A stretch of DNA of 64,000 bases from Actinomadura flavalba DSM 45200 (GTDB taxonomy: Bacteria; Actinomycetota; Actinomycetes; Streptosporangiales; Streptosporangiaceae), in contig NZ_KB894096.1 in NCBI RefSeq assembly GCF_000374305.1, positions 310,001 to 374,000 of the forward strand, given 5' to 3'. Both the position numbers and the translations under genes were made by a program. Shown piece by piece: positions 1-7,707 of the stretch; the first letter of the stretch is position 1, and each line of letters starts with the position of its first letter. Under the pieces are notes generated by a model. It ran no database searches. It was given only the letters and a program-made list of their open reading frames with translations, and was not told the DNA's origin.

Positions 1-281
1 TCGGCGACCTGGCGCAGGTCATCGAGATCGGCGCCAGCCCCCGCGCCACCCTCGGCCTGGCGGCCGCCGCGCGGGCCCTGGCGCTGCTGGCGGGCCGCGA
101 CTACGTCCTCCCCGACGACGTCCGCGCCGTCGCCCGCGACGTCATGGCGCACCGCCTGGTCCTGACGTTCGACGCGCTCGCCGACGGCGTCGACACCGGC
201 GACGTCGTCGCGCAGATCCTGGCGGCCGTGCCGCCGCCGCGCGTGGTGTGGAACCACGGGGCGGGGGTCGTCCCGGCATGA
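1..281 (+). CDS. MoxR-type AAA+ ATPase, C-terminal fragment
   Basis: Only the last 92 codons are present; the frame enters at base 3 and ends at TGA 279-281. The segment reads as the AAA lid region of MoxR ATPases (IEIGASPRATLGL, then a GRDYVLPDDVRAVA stretch), which in this family lies after the catalytic core. MoxR proteins act as chaperone-like ATPases working with DUF58 and VWA proteins. The stop codon overlaps the start of the DUF58 gene (ATGA), so the three genes form one operon. The identification rests on this lid sequence and on the neighbours; Walker motifs lie outside the window. Confidence 0.85.
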   Translation, partial: GDLAQVIEIGASPRATLGLAAAARALALLAGRDYVLPDDVRAVARDVMAHRLVLTFDALADGVDTGDVVAQILAAVPPPRVVWNHGAGVVPA

Positions 282-1669
282 CCGACCGCCCCGCGCCCGG
301 CTCCCCCACCGGACCCGACGCCGACGCGGCCCGCACCGGGACGCCGCCCGCCGACGCCCCGGCAGCCGGGCCGGACGGCGGTGCGAGCGGTGGTCCGGGC
401 AAGGGATCAGGCGAAGGACCCTCGGGCGGCGATCCGGCGCAGCACCCGAAGGCCGGTACGACACCGGGTTCGGGCACCGGCGAAGACGACGCCGAACGCG
501 GCGCCGACGCCACCCCGTGGTGGATGCCGTCCGCCCAGCCCACACCCACCCCGACGCCCCCACCGGACGCCGCACCCGCCCACCGGCCCGGCACCCCGCC
601 CACCGGCCCCGCACCCGCACCCGCACCCGCACCCGCGAGCGGAAAGCACCCCGGCACGCCCCGCTTCACCGCACCCGAACCACCCCGCGACCGCGCCCCC
701 ACCCCCGCCCGCGACGACGTCCTCACACCCCCCGCGAGCCTGCGGCGCCTGCACCTGGCCGTCACCCGCCGCCTGGACGGCCTCCTCAACGGCGAACACC
801 TGGGCCTGCTGCCCGGCCCCGGCACCGAACTCGCCGAAGCGCGCCTCTACCAGCCCGGCGAAGACGACGTCCGCCACATGGACTGGGCCGTCACCGCCCG
901 CACCACCAACCCCCACGTCCGCGACCTCATCGCCGACCACGAACTGGAGACCTGGGCGCTGGTCGACCTCACCCCCAGCATGGACTTCGGCACCGCCGAC
1001 CGCACCAAACGCGACCTGGCCGCCGCCGCGCTCGCCGCCGTCGGCTTCCTCACCGTCCGCCTCGGCGACCGCGTCGGCGCCTACCTCCAGCACCCCGCCG
1101 GGCTCCGCCGCCGCCCCGCCCGCACCGGACGCCCCGCCCTGCACACCCTCCTGCACGACGTCCTCACCGCCCCCACCGACCCGCCCCCCGGACGCGGCCC
1201 CGGACACGCCGCCGCCGGCCTGGCAGCCGCCCTCACCGCCCTGGACCGCGGCCAGAAACGCCGCGGCCTGCGCGTCGTCATCTCCGACTTCCTGCCCGGC
1301 CCCCACGACGACCCCGCCGCCCCCACCTGGGAACGGCCCCTGCGCCGCCTGGCCGCACGCCACCAGGTCCTCGCCGTCGAGATCATCGACCCGCGCGAAC
1401 TCGACCTGCCCGACATCGGCGTCATCGACATGACCGACCCCGAAACCGGACGCGTCCACGAGATCGTCCTGTCCCGCCGCGTCCGCGAACGCTACGCCAC
1501 CGCCGCCGCCCAGCAACGCGCCCACATCCGCGCCGCGCTGCGCCGCGCCGGCGCCCACCACCTCACCCTGCGCACCGACCGCGACTGGGTCGCCGACATC
1601 GCCCGCTTCGCCCTACGCCAACGCCGCGCCGCGGGCCGCTCCATCGCCGCACCGGGGGTACGCGCATGA
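278..1669 (+). CDS. DUF58 domain protein
   Basis: 463 residues. The first 140 or so are low-complexity Pro/Ala/Gly; the DUF58 core follows, with the hallmark YQPGEDDVRHMDW stretch near residue 200 and a VWA-like fold after it (LVDLTPSMDFG). No membrane segment is obvious, unlike many DUF58 proteins. The ATG at 278 overlaps the moxR stop and was preferred to an upstream in-frame ATG at 248 because ATGA coupling recurs throughout this operon. DUF58 proteins are partners of MoxR ATPases in a complex of poorly defined role. The Pro-rich head is probably disordered. Confidence 0.88.
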   Translation: MTDRPAPGSPTGPDADAARTGTPPADAPAAGPDGGASGGPGKGSGEGPSGGDPAQHPKAGTTPGSGTGEDDAERGADATPWWMPSAQPTPTPTPPPDAAPAHRPGTPPTGPAPAPAPAPASGKHPGTPRFTAPEPPRDRAPTPARDDVLTPPASLRRLHLAVTRRLDGLLNGEHLGLLPGPGTELAEARLYQPGEDDVRHMDWAVTARTTNPHVRDLIADHELETWALVDLTPSMDFGTADRTKRDLAAAALAAVGFLTVRLGDRVGAYLQHPAGLRRRPARTGRPALHTLLHDVLTAPTDPPPGRGPGHAAAGLAAALTALDRGQKRRGLRVVISDFLPGPHDDPAAPTWERPLRRLAARHQVLAVEIIDPRELDLPDIGVIDMTDPETGRVHEIVLSRRVRERYATAAAQQRAHIRAALRRAGAHHLTLRTDRDWVADIARFALRQRRAAGRSIAAPGVRA

Positions 1670-2613
1670 CCTTCCTGTCACCCGAACGCCTCTGGCTGCT
1701 GGCACTGCTCCCCCTGCTCGCTGGCGCCTACGTCGCGTTGCAGTTCCGCCGCCGCGCCTACGCCGTCCGGTTCACCAACCTGAGCCTGCTCAGCCAGGTC
1801 GCGCCGCGCCACCCCGGCTGGCGCCGCCACGTGGCCGCCGCGCTGTTCCTGCTCATGATCCTGCTGATGATGGTGGGGTTCGCGCGGCCCGCCGCGCCCG
1901 TGAAGATCCCCCGCGACCGGGCGACGATCATGGTGGCGGTGGACGTGTCCCTGTCGATGATGGCCCGCGACGTCGCGCCCAGCCGCCTGGACGCCGCCAA
2001 GAACGCCGCCAAGGACTTCATCGGGGACCTGCCCGCCCGCTTCAACGTCGGTGTCGTCGCGTTCGCCGGGAACGCCAACCTCATCGCCGCGCCCACCGCC
2101 GACCGGCAGAACGCCATCGCGTCCCTGGACGGCCTCACCCTGGCCAAGCGCACCGCGATCGGCGAGGCCGTCTTCACCTCCCTCCAGGCGATCACGACGT
2201 TCGACGCGCAGGCCAGCACCGACCCGCCGCCCGCCCACATCGTGCTGTTGTCCGACGGCGACAACACCACCGGACGGTCGGTCGCCGAAGCCGTCGACGC
2301 CGCCCGCGGCGCCCAGGTGCCCGTCTCCACCATCGCGTTCGGCACCCCGTTCGGGACCGTGGACATCGAGGGCGAGACCACCAGCGTGTCGGTCAACAAG
2401 GAGACCCTGCGCGCCCTGGCCGAGGGCACCGACGGCCGCGCCTACGAGGCCGCCGACGCCGGCCAGCTCGGCCAGGTGTACGCCAACATCGGCACCTCGC
2501 TGGGCTTCACCACCGAGCACCGCGACATCAGCGCCCGGTTCACCGGCATCGCGCTGCTGTTCGCGCTGGCCGCCGCCGGGACGTCGCTGGCGTTCTTCTC
2601 CCGCCTGCCCTGA
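1666..2613 (+). CDS. VWA domain membrane protein (BatA-like)
   Basis: 315 residues. Two N-terminal membrane helices (about 5-22 and 55-75), a von Willebrand A domain with the MIDAS signature DVSLSM (DxSxS) near residue 90, and a C-terminal helix close to the end. This is the layout of aerotolerance BatA-like proteins encoded with MoxR and DUF58. The start overlaps the DUF58 stop by ATGA. The domain would face outside the membrane and bind a metal ion. Its physiological substrate in actinomycetes is not known. Confidence 0.88.
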   Translation: MTFLSPERLWLLALLPLLAGAYVALQFRRRAYAVRFTNLSLLSQVAPRHPGWRRHVAAALFLLMILLMMVGFARPAAPVKIPRDRATIMVAVDVSLSMMARDVAPSRLDAAKNAAKDFIGDLPARFNVGVVAFAGNANLIAAPTADRQNAIASLDGLTLAKRTAIGEAVFTSLQAITTFDAQASTDPPPAHIVLLSDGDNTTGRSVAEAVDAARGAQVPVSTIAFGTPFGTVDIEGETTSVSVNKETLRALAEGTDGRAYEAADAGQLGQVYANIGTSLGFTTEHRDISARFTGIALLFALAAAGTSLAFFSRLP

Positions 2614-2673
2614 CCCCACGCGGCGGCCCGTGCGTGCCCGCGTGCGGGCCCGGCGCTGATACGGTCTGCCGAC

Positions 2674-3297
2674 GTGGGGGATCACTACTTCGCGCCGCGT
2701 CCCGGGACGGCGAGCCGCCCGGCGACCGTCGACCTCGTCCTGCCGGACCTGCATCTGCGCCTGGCCACCGACCGCGGCATGTTCTCACCCGACCGGATCG
2801 ACGCCGGCACCCGCATCCTGCTGGAGACCGTCCCCCCTCCCCCCGCCCACGGCGACCTCCTCGACCTGGGCTGCGGCTACGGCCCCATCGCCCTGACCAT
2901 GGCGAGCCGCTCGCCGCAGGCGAGCGTGTGGGGTGTGGACGTGAACGAGCGCGCGCTGCAAGCCGCGCGAGAGAACGCCAAAACCGGCGGCCTTGACAAC
3001 GTAAGGTTCAGTCGGGCGGACGAGATCGACCCGTCCCGCCGCTACGCCGCGCTCTGGTCCAACCCGCCGATCCGCATCGGCAAACCCGCCCTGCACGCCC
3101 TGCTGCTCACCTGGCTGCCCCGCCTGTCCCCCGGCGCCCTCGCCCACCTGGTCGTGCAGAAGCACCTGGGGTCGGACTCCCTGCACCGCTGGCTCGACCA
3201 GCAGGGCTACCCCACCGAACGCGTCGCGTCCCGCTCGGCCTACCGCGTCCTGGCCGTCACCCGCCCCGACACCCCCGACGAGGGAACCACCCGATGA
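2674..3297 (+). CDS. RsmC-like class I SAM methyltransferase
   Basis: 207 residues with a GTG start. SAM-binding motif I is LLDLGCGYGPIAL (near 66), the acidic loop is VWGVDVNERAL, and motif IV is NPPIR, typical of the small-domain N2-guanine methyltransferases related to RsmC (16S rRNA G1207) and RlmG. A -10-like TACGGT ends about 8 nt before the GTG, so the mRNA is probably leaderless. The gene overlaps the following SpoU methyltransferase by ATGA, suggesting a two-gene rRNA/tRNA modification operon. Codons around 2986-3015 are unusually rare for this genome and contain the dispersed palindrome described separately. The target base is inferred from family only. Confidence 0.85.
   Translation: MGDHYFAPRPGTASRPATVDLVLPDLHLRLATDRGMFSPDRIDAGTRILLETVPPPPAHGDLLDLGCGYGPIALTMASRSPQASVWGVDVNERALQAARENAKTGGLDNVRFSRADEIDPSRRYAALWSNPPIRIGKPALHALLLTWLPRLSPGALAHLVVQKHLGSDSLHRWLDQQGYPTERVASRSAYRVLAVTRPDTPDEGTTR
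2991..3006 (+). repeat. Dispersed palindrome copy 1 (inside a coding region)
   Basis: CCTTGAC-AAC-GTAAGG, an imperfect palindrome with a 3-nt centre, spelled by Leu-Asp-Asn-Val-Arg codons CTT GAC AAC GTA AGG. CTT, GTA and AGG are rare here. The following bases (TTCAGTCGGGCG) also resemble those after the copy at 7588. Confidence 0.6.
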
Positions 3298-3845
3298 GCA
3301 CCCCGCCCGCCGGCCGCCGCCAGCTCCGCCCCACCGACGTCAAGCGCCTCAACCGCGACTGGCGCCGCCGCACCGGGCACCGCGTCGACCTGCTCGTCGA
3401 GTCGGTCACCCAGCCGTTCAACCTCGGCTCCATCGTCCGCAGCGCCGCGGTCTTCGGCGTCTCCCACATCTGGCTCGCCGGGAACGCCACCCCCTTGGAC
3501 CACCGCAACGTCGCCAAGACCGCCCTGGGCACCGAACGCCTCGTCCCCTGGGAGCACGCGGGCACGGCCGCGCAGGCCGCCGCCCGCGTCCGCGCCGAGG
3601 GGCTGCGGCTCATCGCCGTGGAACTGACCACCGACGCCGTGCCGCTGCACGACGCGCCGCTGGACGGCGACGTGTGCCTGGCCGTCGGCGGCGAGGACCA
3701 CGGCGTCTCCCCCGCCCTGCTGGCCGCCGCCGACGCCGTCGCCTACATCCCCCAGATCGGGCGCGTCGGCTCCCTCAACGTCGCCGTCGCCACCGCCGTC
3801 GCCCTGGCCGAGACCCGGCGCCGCGAGTGGACCGCGCCCGCCTGA
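3294..3845 (+). CDS. TrmH/SpoU family RNA 2'-O-methyltransferase
   Basis: 183 residues. All three SPOUT motifs are visible: NLGSIVRSAAVFG (about 43-55, with the catalytic Arg), AVGGEDHGVS (about 128-137) and IPQIGRVGSLNVAVA (about 152-166), which form the knotted SAM site. The length suits the short SpoU group that modifies tRNA Gm18 or a related 2'-OH. It begins inside the stop of the preceding methyltransferase. The exact RNA target cannot be read from the sequence. Confidence 0.9.
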   Translation: MSTPPAGRRQLRPTDVKRLNRDWRRRTGHRVDLLVESVTQPFNLGSIVRSAAVFGVSHIWLAGNATPLDHRNVAKTALGTERLVPWEHAGTAAQAAARVRAEGLRLIAVELTTDAVPLHDAPLDGDVCLAVGGEDHGVSPALLAAADAVAYIPQIGRVGSLNVAVATAVALAETRRREWTAPA

Positions 3846-3858
3846 CCACCGAACGGGG

Positions 3859-4077
3859 TCAGGCGCGGTAGGACTCCATCAGGGCCGCGAACTCGGGCAG
3901 GCTGATCTTGCCGTCGCGGTCGGCGTCGGCCTGCACGACGACCTCGACGGCGCGGGTGTCGGAGATCTCCTGACCCAGGGCGCTCATCAGGTTCTTCAGC
4001 TCCGCCGGGGAGATCTGGCCGTCGCCGTCGGCGTCCACCAGCTCGAACGTGGCACGGTACTGCTCGGGGTCGGCCAT
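3859..4077 (-). CDS. Small EF-hand calcium-binding protein
   Basis: 72 residues and almost entirely two EF-hands: loop 1 DADGDGQISPAEL (about 15-27) and loop 2 DADRDGKISLPEF (about 50-62). Both have Asp/Asn/Gly in the ligand positions and Glu or Asp at 12. It resembles the calmodulin-like CabD/calerythrin-type small proteins of actinomycetes. No signal peptide or extra domain is present, so it is probably a cytosolic calcium sensor or buffer. It ends head-on with the SpoU gene 13 bp away; its partner is unknown. Confidence 0.9.
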   Translation of the reverse strand: MADPEQYRATFELVDADGDGQISPAELKNLMSALGQEISDTRAVEVVVQADADRDGKISLPEFAALMESYRA

Positions 4078-4137
4078 CGGGGCTCCTCATCGTCGCGGTC
4101 GGTGTCAGTGCAGGGACGGTAGCACCCCGACCCGCCA

Positions 4138-4154
4138 CCTTTACGAAGTAAGAT
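4138..4154 (+). repeat. Dispersed palindrome copy 2, upstream of GDPD gene
   Basis: CCTTTAC-GAA-GTAAGAT, containing the perfect inverted repeat TTAC-GAA-GTAA. It is preceded by ACCCGCCA, identical to the flank of the copy at 7588. It lies 36 bp before the GDPD start and 60 bp before the divergent EF-hand gene, a position suited to an operator. Confidence 0.6.
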
Positions 4155-4189
4155 CAACGGTGGGCGGGCCGCGGGGGATAATCGGGGAC

Positions 4190-5014
4190 GTGCCGCGCTC
4201 GCATCCCTTCCTCGACCACCCCGGCCCCATCCCCTTCGCCCACCGCGGCGGCGCCGGAGCCCGCCCCGAGAACTCCATGGCCGCCTTCCAGCGCGCCACC
4301 GACCTCGGCTACCGCTACCTGGAGACCGACGCCCACGCCACCGCCGACGGCGTCGTCCTGGCCTTCCACGACCGCACCCTGGACCGCGTCACCGACCGCA
4401 CCGGCGTCCTGGCCCGCCTCCCCTACGCCGAGGTCGCCAAGGCCCGCATCGCCGGAACCGAGCCCATCCCGGCGCTGGAGGACGTCCTCGGCTCCTTCCC
4501 CGACGCCCGCGTCAACATCGACCTCAAGGACGCCCACGTCATCGGGCCCCTCGCCGAGGTCCTGCACCGCACCCGCGCCTTCGACCGCGTGTGCGTCACG
4601 TCGTTCTCCACGCGCCGCCTGGCCCAGATGCGCGCCCGCCTCCCCCTGTTCACCCGGCAGCCCGTCTGCATGGCCCTGGGGCCCCGCGACATCGCCACCC
4701 TGCGCGCCCTGTCCTACGGACGTCCCGGCCCGCGCCTGGCCCGCCTCGCCGCCCTGGCCGACGCCGGCGTCACCTGTGCCCAGGTCCCCCCGTCGTTCGG
4801 GCCGCTGCGCGTCATCACCGAGTCGTTCGTCGCCCAGTGCCACGCCCTGGGCCTGAAGGTCCACGCCTGGACCATCAACGACCCCGCCACCATGCACCAC
4901 CTGCTCGACCTCGGCGTCGACGGCATCATGACCGACGAACTGGTCTCCCTGCGCCACGTCCTGTCCTCACGCGGCCTATGGCACCACACCCGCCCCCTCC
5001 CCCAGCACGACTGA
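4190..5014 (+). CDS. Glycerophosphodiester phosphodiesterase
   Basis: 274 residues. GDPD motifs are clear: AHRGGAGARPENS (catalytic His and substrate Arg), ETDAHATADGVVLAFHD (metal-binding Glu and Asp, second catalytic His), a lysine in NIDLKD, and the C-terminal WTINDP. The enzyme hydrolyses glycerophosphodiesters to glycerol-3-phosphate and an alcohol. No signal peptide is present, so it is probably cytosolic. The GTG at 4190 was chosen because the motif region begins soon after and a GATAAT-like -10 lies just upstream (leaderless); an ATG at 4049 would add an unrelated head. It ends head-on with the antitoxin gene. Confidence 0.9.
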   Translation: MPRSHPFLDHPGPIPFAHRGGAGARPENSMAAFQRATDLGYRYLETDAHATADGVVLAFHDRTLDRVTDRTGVLARLPYAEVAKARIAGTEPIPALEDVLGSFPDARVNIDLKDAHVIGPLAEVLHRTRAFDRVCVTSFSTRRLAQMRARLPLFTRQPVCMALGPRDIATLRALSYGRPGPRLARLAALADAGVTCAQVPPSFGPLRVITESFVAQCHALGLKVHAWTINDPATMHHLLDLGVDGIMTDELVSLRHVLSSRGLWHHTRPLPQHD

Positions 5015-5043
5015 CCCCGAACAGGGCGTCACGCGACGCGGGG

Positions 5044-5334
5044 TCAGGGGCCGAAGCCCGGGGGGCGGCGGGGGCCCGGCGGGGGGCGGAGTTCGGCGGC
5101 GATGCGCAGGGGGCGCGGGGCGCGGTCGTCGGCGGGCGACGCGGCGGGCCCGCCGGACTGGGTGAGGTCGATGCGCTGTTCGCGCAGGGCGCGCAGAAGC
5201 TCCAGGTCGTCGGCCGACACCAGCGCGGCCATGGGGCGTCCGCGCCGCGTCAGCAGGATCGGGTCGCCGGTGTAGGCGACCCGGTTGACCAGATCGGCGA
5301 ACTGGGCGCGTGCCTCGGTAACCGGGATCTCCAC
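5044..5334 (-). CDS. Phd/YefM-type antitoxin without an adjacent toxin
   Basis: 96 residues from a GTG at 5334. The N-terminal half is a textbook Phd/YefM DNA-binding fold: IPVTEARAQFADLVNRV, then GDPILLTRRGRPMAALVSADDL. The C-terminal toxin-binding tail is Pro/Arg-rich and disordered. No RelE/Doc/PIN-type gene follows; downstream is the GDPD gene in the opposite direction. It is divergent from the clpP pair with an 84-bp gap that holds a TGTAC/GTACA palindrome. Such proteins repress their own promoter, so this one may also act on clpP. Alternatively it is a relic whose toxin was lost. Confidence 0.88.
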   Translation of the reverse strand: MEIPVTEARAQFADLVNRVAYTGDPILLTRRGRPMAALVSADDLELLRALREQRIDLTQSGGPAASPADDRAPRPLRIAAELRPPPGPRRPPGFGP

Positions 5335-5375
5335 GGATTCATCGTATAGCGAACTCCGTGGCGCCCCCCGGATCG

Positions 5376-5400
5376 CGAACTGTACGTTCTGTACAGTTCG
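5376..5400. promoter_or_regulatory. Palindromic operator between antitoxin and clpP genes
   Basis: A perfect inverted repeat with 10-bp arms and a 5-bp centre: CGAACTGTAC-GTTCT-GTACAGTTCG. It contains TGTACA and TGTACG cores; TGTACA is the known recognition core of E. coli YefM-YoeB. It lies 18 bp before the clpP start codon (SD AGGAGG between) and 41 bp before the divergent antitoxin start, whose likely -10 is TATACG at 5343-5348 (read on the minus strand). Confidence 0.75.
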
Positions 5401-5418
5401 AGGAAACGAGGAGGCACC

Positions 5419-6084
5419 ATGCACCTGCCCATCACGATCCCGGGCCAGCTCCCGGGCGGCACGGCACCCGGCACGCACCGGCCCGAGACGTTCACCGGAC
5501 GCTCGTCCGCGACCGTCACCACCGCCGGGCTCGCCGACGCGAGTCTCTACCAGCGGCTGCTCGCCCAGCGCATCGTCCTCATCGGCCAGGAGATCGACGA
5601 CGAGCTCGCCAACCGCGTCAACGCCCAGCTCCTGCTGCTGGCCGCCCAGGACTCCGCCCGCGACATCACCCTGTACATCAACTCCCCCGGCGGCGTCGTG
5701 GACGCCGGGATGGCGATCTACGACATGATGCACTTCGTCCCCAACGACGTCTCCACCGTCGGGCTCGGCATGGCCGCCTCCATGGGCCAGTCCCTGCTGT
5801 GCGCCGGCGCCCCCGGCAAGCGGTACGCGCTGCGGCACACCCGCGTGATGATGCACCAGCCGTCCGGCGGCATCGGCGGCACCGCCTCCGACATCAAGAT
5901 CCAGGCCGAGCAGTCCCTATACCTCAAGCGCGTCCTGGCCGAACGCACCGCCTTCCACACCGGGCAGCCCGTCGACCGCATCGAGGCCGACTCCGACCGC
6001 GACCGCTGGTTCACCGCCGAGCAGGCCCGCGACTACGGCCTGGTCGACCACGTCATCGACAGCACCGACCGGGTCGGCGCCTGA
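5419..6084 (+). CDS. clpP: ATP-dependent Clp protease proteolytic subunit (first of pair)
   Basis: 221 residues, S14 serine peptidase. The catalytic Ser is in GMAASMGQ (about 118), the His in MMHQPSGG (about 143) and the Asp in ADSDRDRWF (about 193); the oligomer motif YINSPGG is present. ClpP barrels receive substrates from ClpX/ClpC. The N-terminal 40 residues before LYQRLLAQRIVLIG are longer than usual. A strong AGGAGG precedes the ATG. Its pairing with a second, divergent clpP resembles the clpP3P4 operon of Streptomyces, which is a regulated back-up to clpP1P2; here no popR-type gene is adjacent and an antitoxin takes that place. Confidence 0.9.
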   Translation: MHLPITIPGQLPGGTAPGTHRPETFTGRSSATVTTAGLADASLYQRLLAQRIVLIGQEIDDELANRVNAQLLLLAAQDSARDITLYINSPGGVVDAGMAIYDMMHFVPNDVSTVGLGMAASMGQSLLCAGAPGKRYALRHTRVMMHQPSGGIGGTASDIKIQAEQSLYLKRVLAERTAFHTGQPVDRIEADSDRDRWFTAEQARDYGLVDHVIDSTDRVGA

Positions 6085-6689
6085 TGGACCGGCCCCGCGC
6101 GCGGCACGTCCTGCCGTCCTTCGTCGAACGCACGAGCTACGGCGTCAAGGAGATGGACCCCTACAACAAGCTGTTCGAGGAACGCATCGTGTTCCTCGGC
6201 GCGCCCCTGGACGACACCGCCGCCGCCGACGTCACCGTCCAGCTCCTGGCCCTGGAGGGCATCGACCCCGACCGGCCCATCCACCTCTACCTCAACAGCC
6301 CCGGCGGCTCGCTCACCGCGATGCTCGCCGTCCACGACACCATGACCTACATCCGCCCGCCCGTGGAGACCACCTGCCTCGGCCAGGCCGGATCGGCCGC
6401 CGCCGTCCTGCTCGCCGCCGGACGGCCCGGCACCCGCGCCGCCCTCGCCAACGCCCGCGTCCTGCTGCACGAACCCGCCACCGACGTCGTGCGCGGCGCG
6501 TCCAGCGACCTGGAGATCCAGGCGGCCGAGATCCTGCGCCAGCGCGCCCAGACCGAGGACATCCTGGCCGCCGCCACCGGACGCGACACCGAACAGGTCC
6601 GCCGCGACCTGCACCGGCACCGCTACTTCACCGCCGAGCAGGCCCGCGACTACGGCCTCATCGACCACGTCCTCACCACCCGGACCTGA
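6084..6689 (+). CDS. clpP: ATP-dependent Clp protease proteolytic subunit (second of pair)
   Basis: 201 residues, starting on the last base of the upstream stop (TGATG), so translation is coupled. The triad is readable: Ser in GQAGSAAAVL, His in LLHEPATD and Asp in RRDLHRHRYF; YLNSPGG is kept. The oxyanion-region sequence GQAGSAAA departs from the usual GMAASMA of its partner, as expected for the divergent member of a hetero-oligomeric ClpP pair. It probably forms mixed ClpP rings with the preceding protein. Confidence 0.9.
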   Translation: MDRPRARHVLPSFVERTSYGVKEMDPYNKLFEERIVFLGAPLDDTAAADVTVQLLALEGIDPDRPIHLYLNSPGGSLTAMLAVHDTMTYIRPPVETTCLGQAGSAAAVLLAAGRPGTRAALANARVLLHEPATDVVRGASSDLEIQAAEILRQRAQTEDILAAATGRDTEQVRRDLHRHRYFTAEQARDYGLIDHVLTTRT

Positions 6690-6731
6690 CGCACGCGGCC
6701 ACAAACGGCAGGGTTGGACCCTCCCCCGGGC

Positions 6732-6758
6732 GGGAATCTTGAGACCGGACTCAGCGTT
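6732..6758 (+). promoter_or_regulatory. SigR-type promoter of rbpA
   Basis: GGGAAT (6732-6737), 18 bp, then GTT (6756-6758) fits the GGGAAT-N18-GTT consensus of the thiol-stress sigma factor SigR. It lies 42 bp before the rbpA start. rbpA is an established SigR target in Streptomyces coelicolor. Confidence 0.8.
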
Positions 6759-6800
6759 GGCATGGACGTACAAGGCAAGCCGTCTGGGAGGCACGTCACG

Positions 6801-7145
6801 ATGGCCGAGCGCGCACTTCGCGGCACCCGTCTCGGAGCGACCAGCTACGAGAACGATCGCAACACCGACCTGGCCCCGCGCCAGGAGGTGGACTACACCT
6901 GCGGCAAGGGGCATCGGTTCACCGTGACGCTCGCTGCCGAGGCCGAGGTACCGATGACATGGGAATGCCGGAGCTGCGGGGTCACCGCTCTCCGGGTCGA
7001 CGGGGAACTGCCGCAGACCAAGAAGGGCAAGCCGGCACGCACCCACTGGGACATGCTCATGGAACGCCGAACCGTCGAAGACCTCGAAGAGGTCCTCGCC
7101 GAACGCCTGGCGATCCTGCGAGCCGGACGCCGCAAGAGCGCCTGA
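6801..7145 (+). CDS. rbpA: RNA polymerase-binding protein RbpA
   Basis: 114 residues. RbpA stabilises the open complex of RNA polymerase holoenzyme with the housekeeping sigma factor. Visible are the N-terminal tail, a zinc-ribbon-like core (YTCGKGHRF, then WECRSCG), the basic linker KTKKGKPARTHWDML and the sigma-interacting helix ERRTVEDLEEVLAERL. The ATG at 6801 was chosen because family proteins begin MAERALRG; an in-frame start at 6714 would lie in front of the promoter. It is monocistronic, with a SigR promoter before it and a hairpin after it. Confidence 0.95.
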   Translation: MAERALRGTRLGATSYENDRNTDLAPRQEVDYTCGKGHRFTVTLAAEAEVPMTWECRSCGVTALRVDGELPQTKKGKPARTHWDMLMERRTVEDLEEVLAERLAILRAGRRKSA

Positions 7146-7163
7146 CCCACACAAAGCACCCGC

Positions 7164-7199
7164 CAGGGCCCGCACCGACCACCACCGGCGCGGGCCCTG
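7164..7199 (+). terminator. Hairpin downstream of rbpA
   Basis: Perfect 10-bp stem CAGGGCCCGC / GCGGGCCCTG with a 16-nt loop, 18 bp after the rbpA stop. It has no U-tract, as is common for actinomycete terminators. Confidence 0.7.
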
Positions 7200-7707
7200 A
7201 CCCGTTCTCCCCCACCGGCGGCCCCACACGCGACGCACACGACCTCCGGGCCGCCCCGGGCACCCCGCGACGCCGCGCGACCGCGACACCGACCACACCG
7301 TCGACAACCTGACCGGCACTGGGCTGTGGCTCGGGATGACGGTGTGCGCGGTGAGTGCTGGTCGCGGCGTTCCTGACCCGGCCGTCACGGCTCGTCTCCC
7401 GTGCGCCGAACTCGCCCGAACGCGCGTCGCCGCGACCGGAGAGCGTCGTCTCGCGCTGATCCTGTGCGACCCGGACCGACGAGCGCCAGGGCACGCGTTG
7501 CCTCCCCACCGCTGCCCAGCAGCGACACGGTCCGGACCAGCGGCAGGATCTTCACTGGCTAACACGGTTTGCATCACTCACCCGCCACCTTGACAAAGTA
7601 AGGTGAAGTCGGGCGCCCGACCGTGCTGCGGCTGCACGTACCGGGTGCGGTGATGCCGCGCGGGCTTGTGGTGGTGTCGCACCGCGTGGCGACGGGCGTG
7701 GCGTGGG
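7200..7707. other. Non-coding 0.5 kb with dispersed palindrome copy 3
   Basis: No credible gene: short open frames here lack ribosome sites and recognisable sequence. Composition is somewhat less biased than the neighbouring genes. At 7588-7603 it contains CCTTGAC-AAA-GTAAGG, the closest relative of the copies at 2991 and 4138, with shared flanks on both sides. No gene starts directly downstream in either direction, since fxsA converges on it. Confidence 0.5.

Noticed and set aside
7336..7593. An 85-codon gene between rbpA and fxsA
   Set aside because: No ribosome site, no recognisable content, and it runs into the dispersed palindrome.
7588..7603. TTGACA-type -35 promoter element
   Set aside because: No -10 box occurs 16-19 bp downstream, the sequence is palindromic, and sibling copies lie in coding and terminator DNA.
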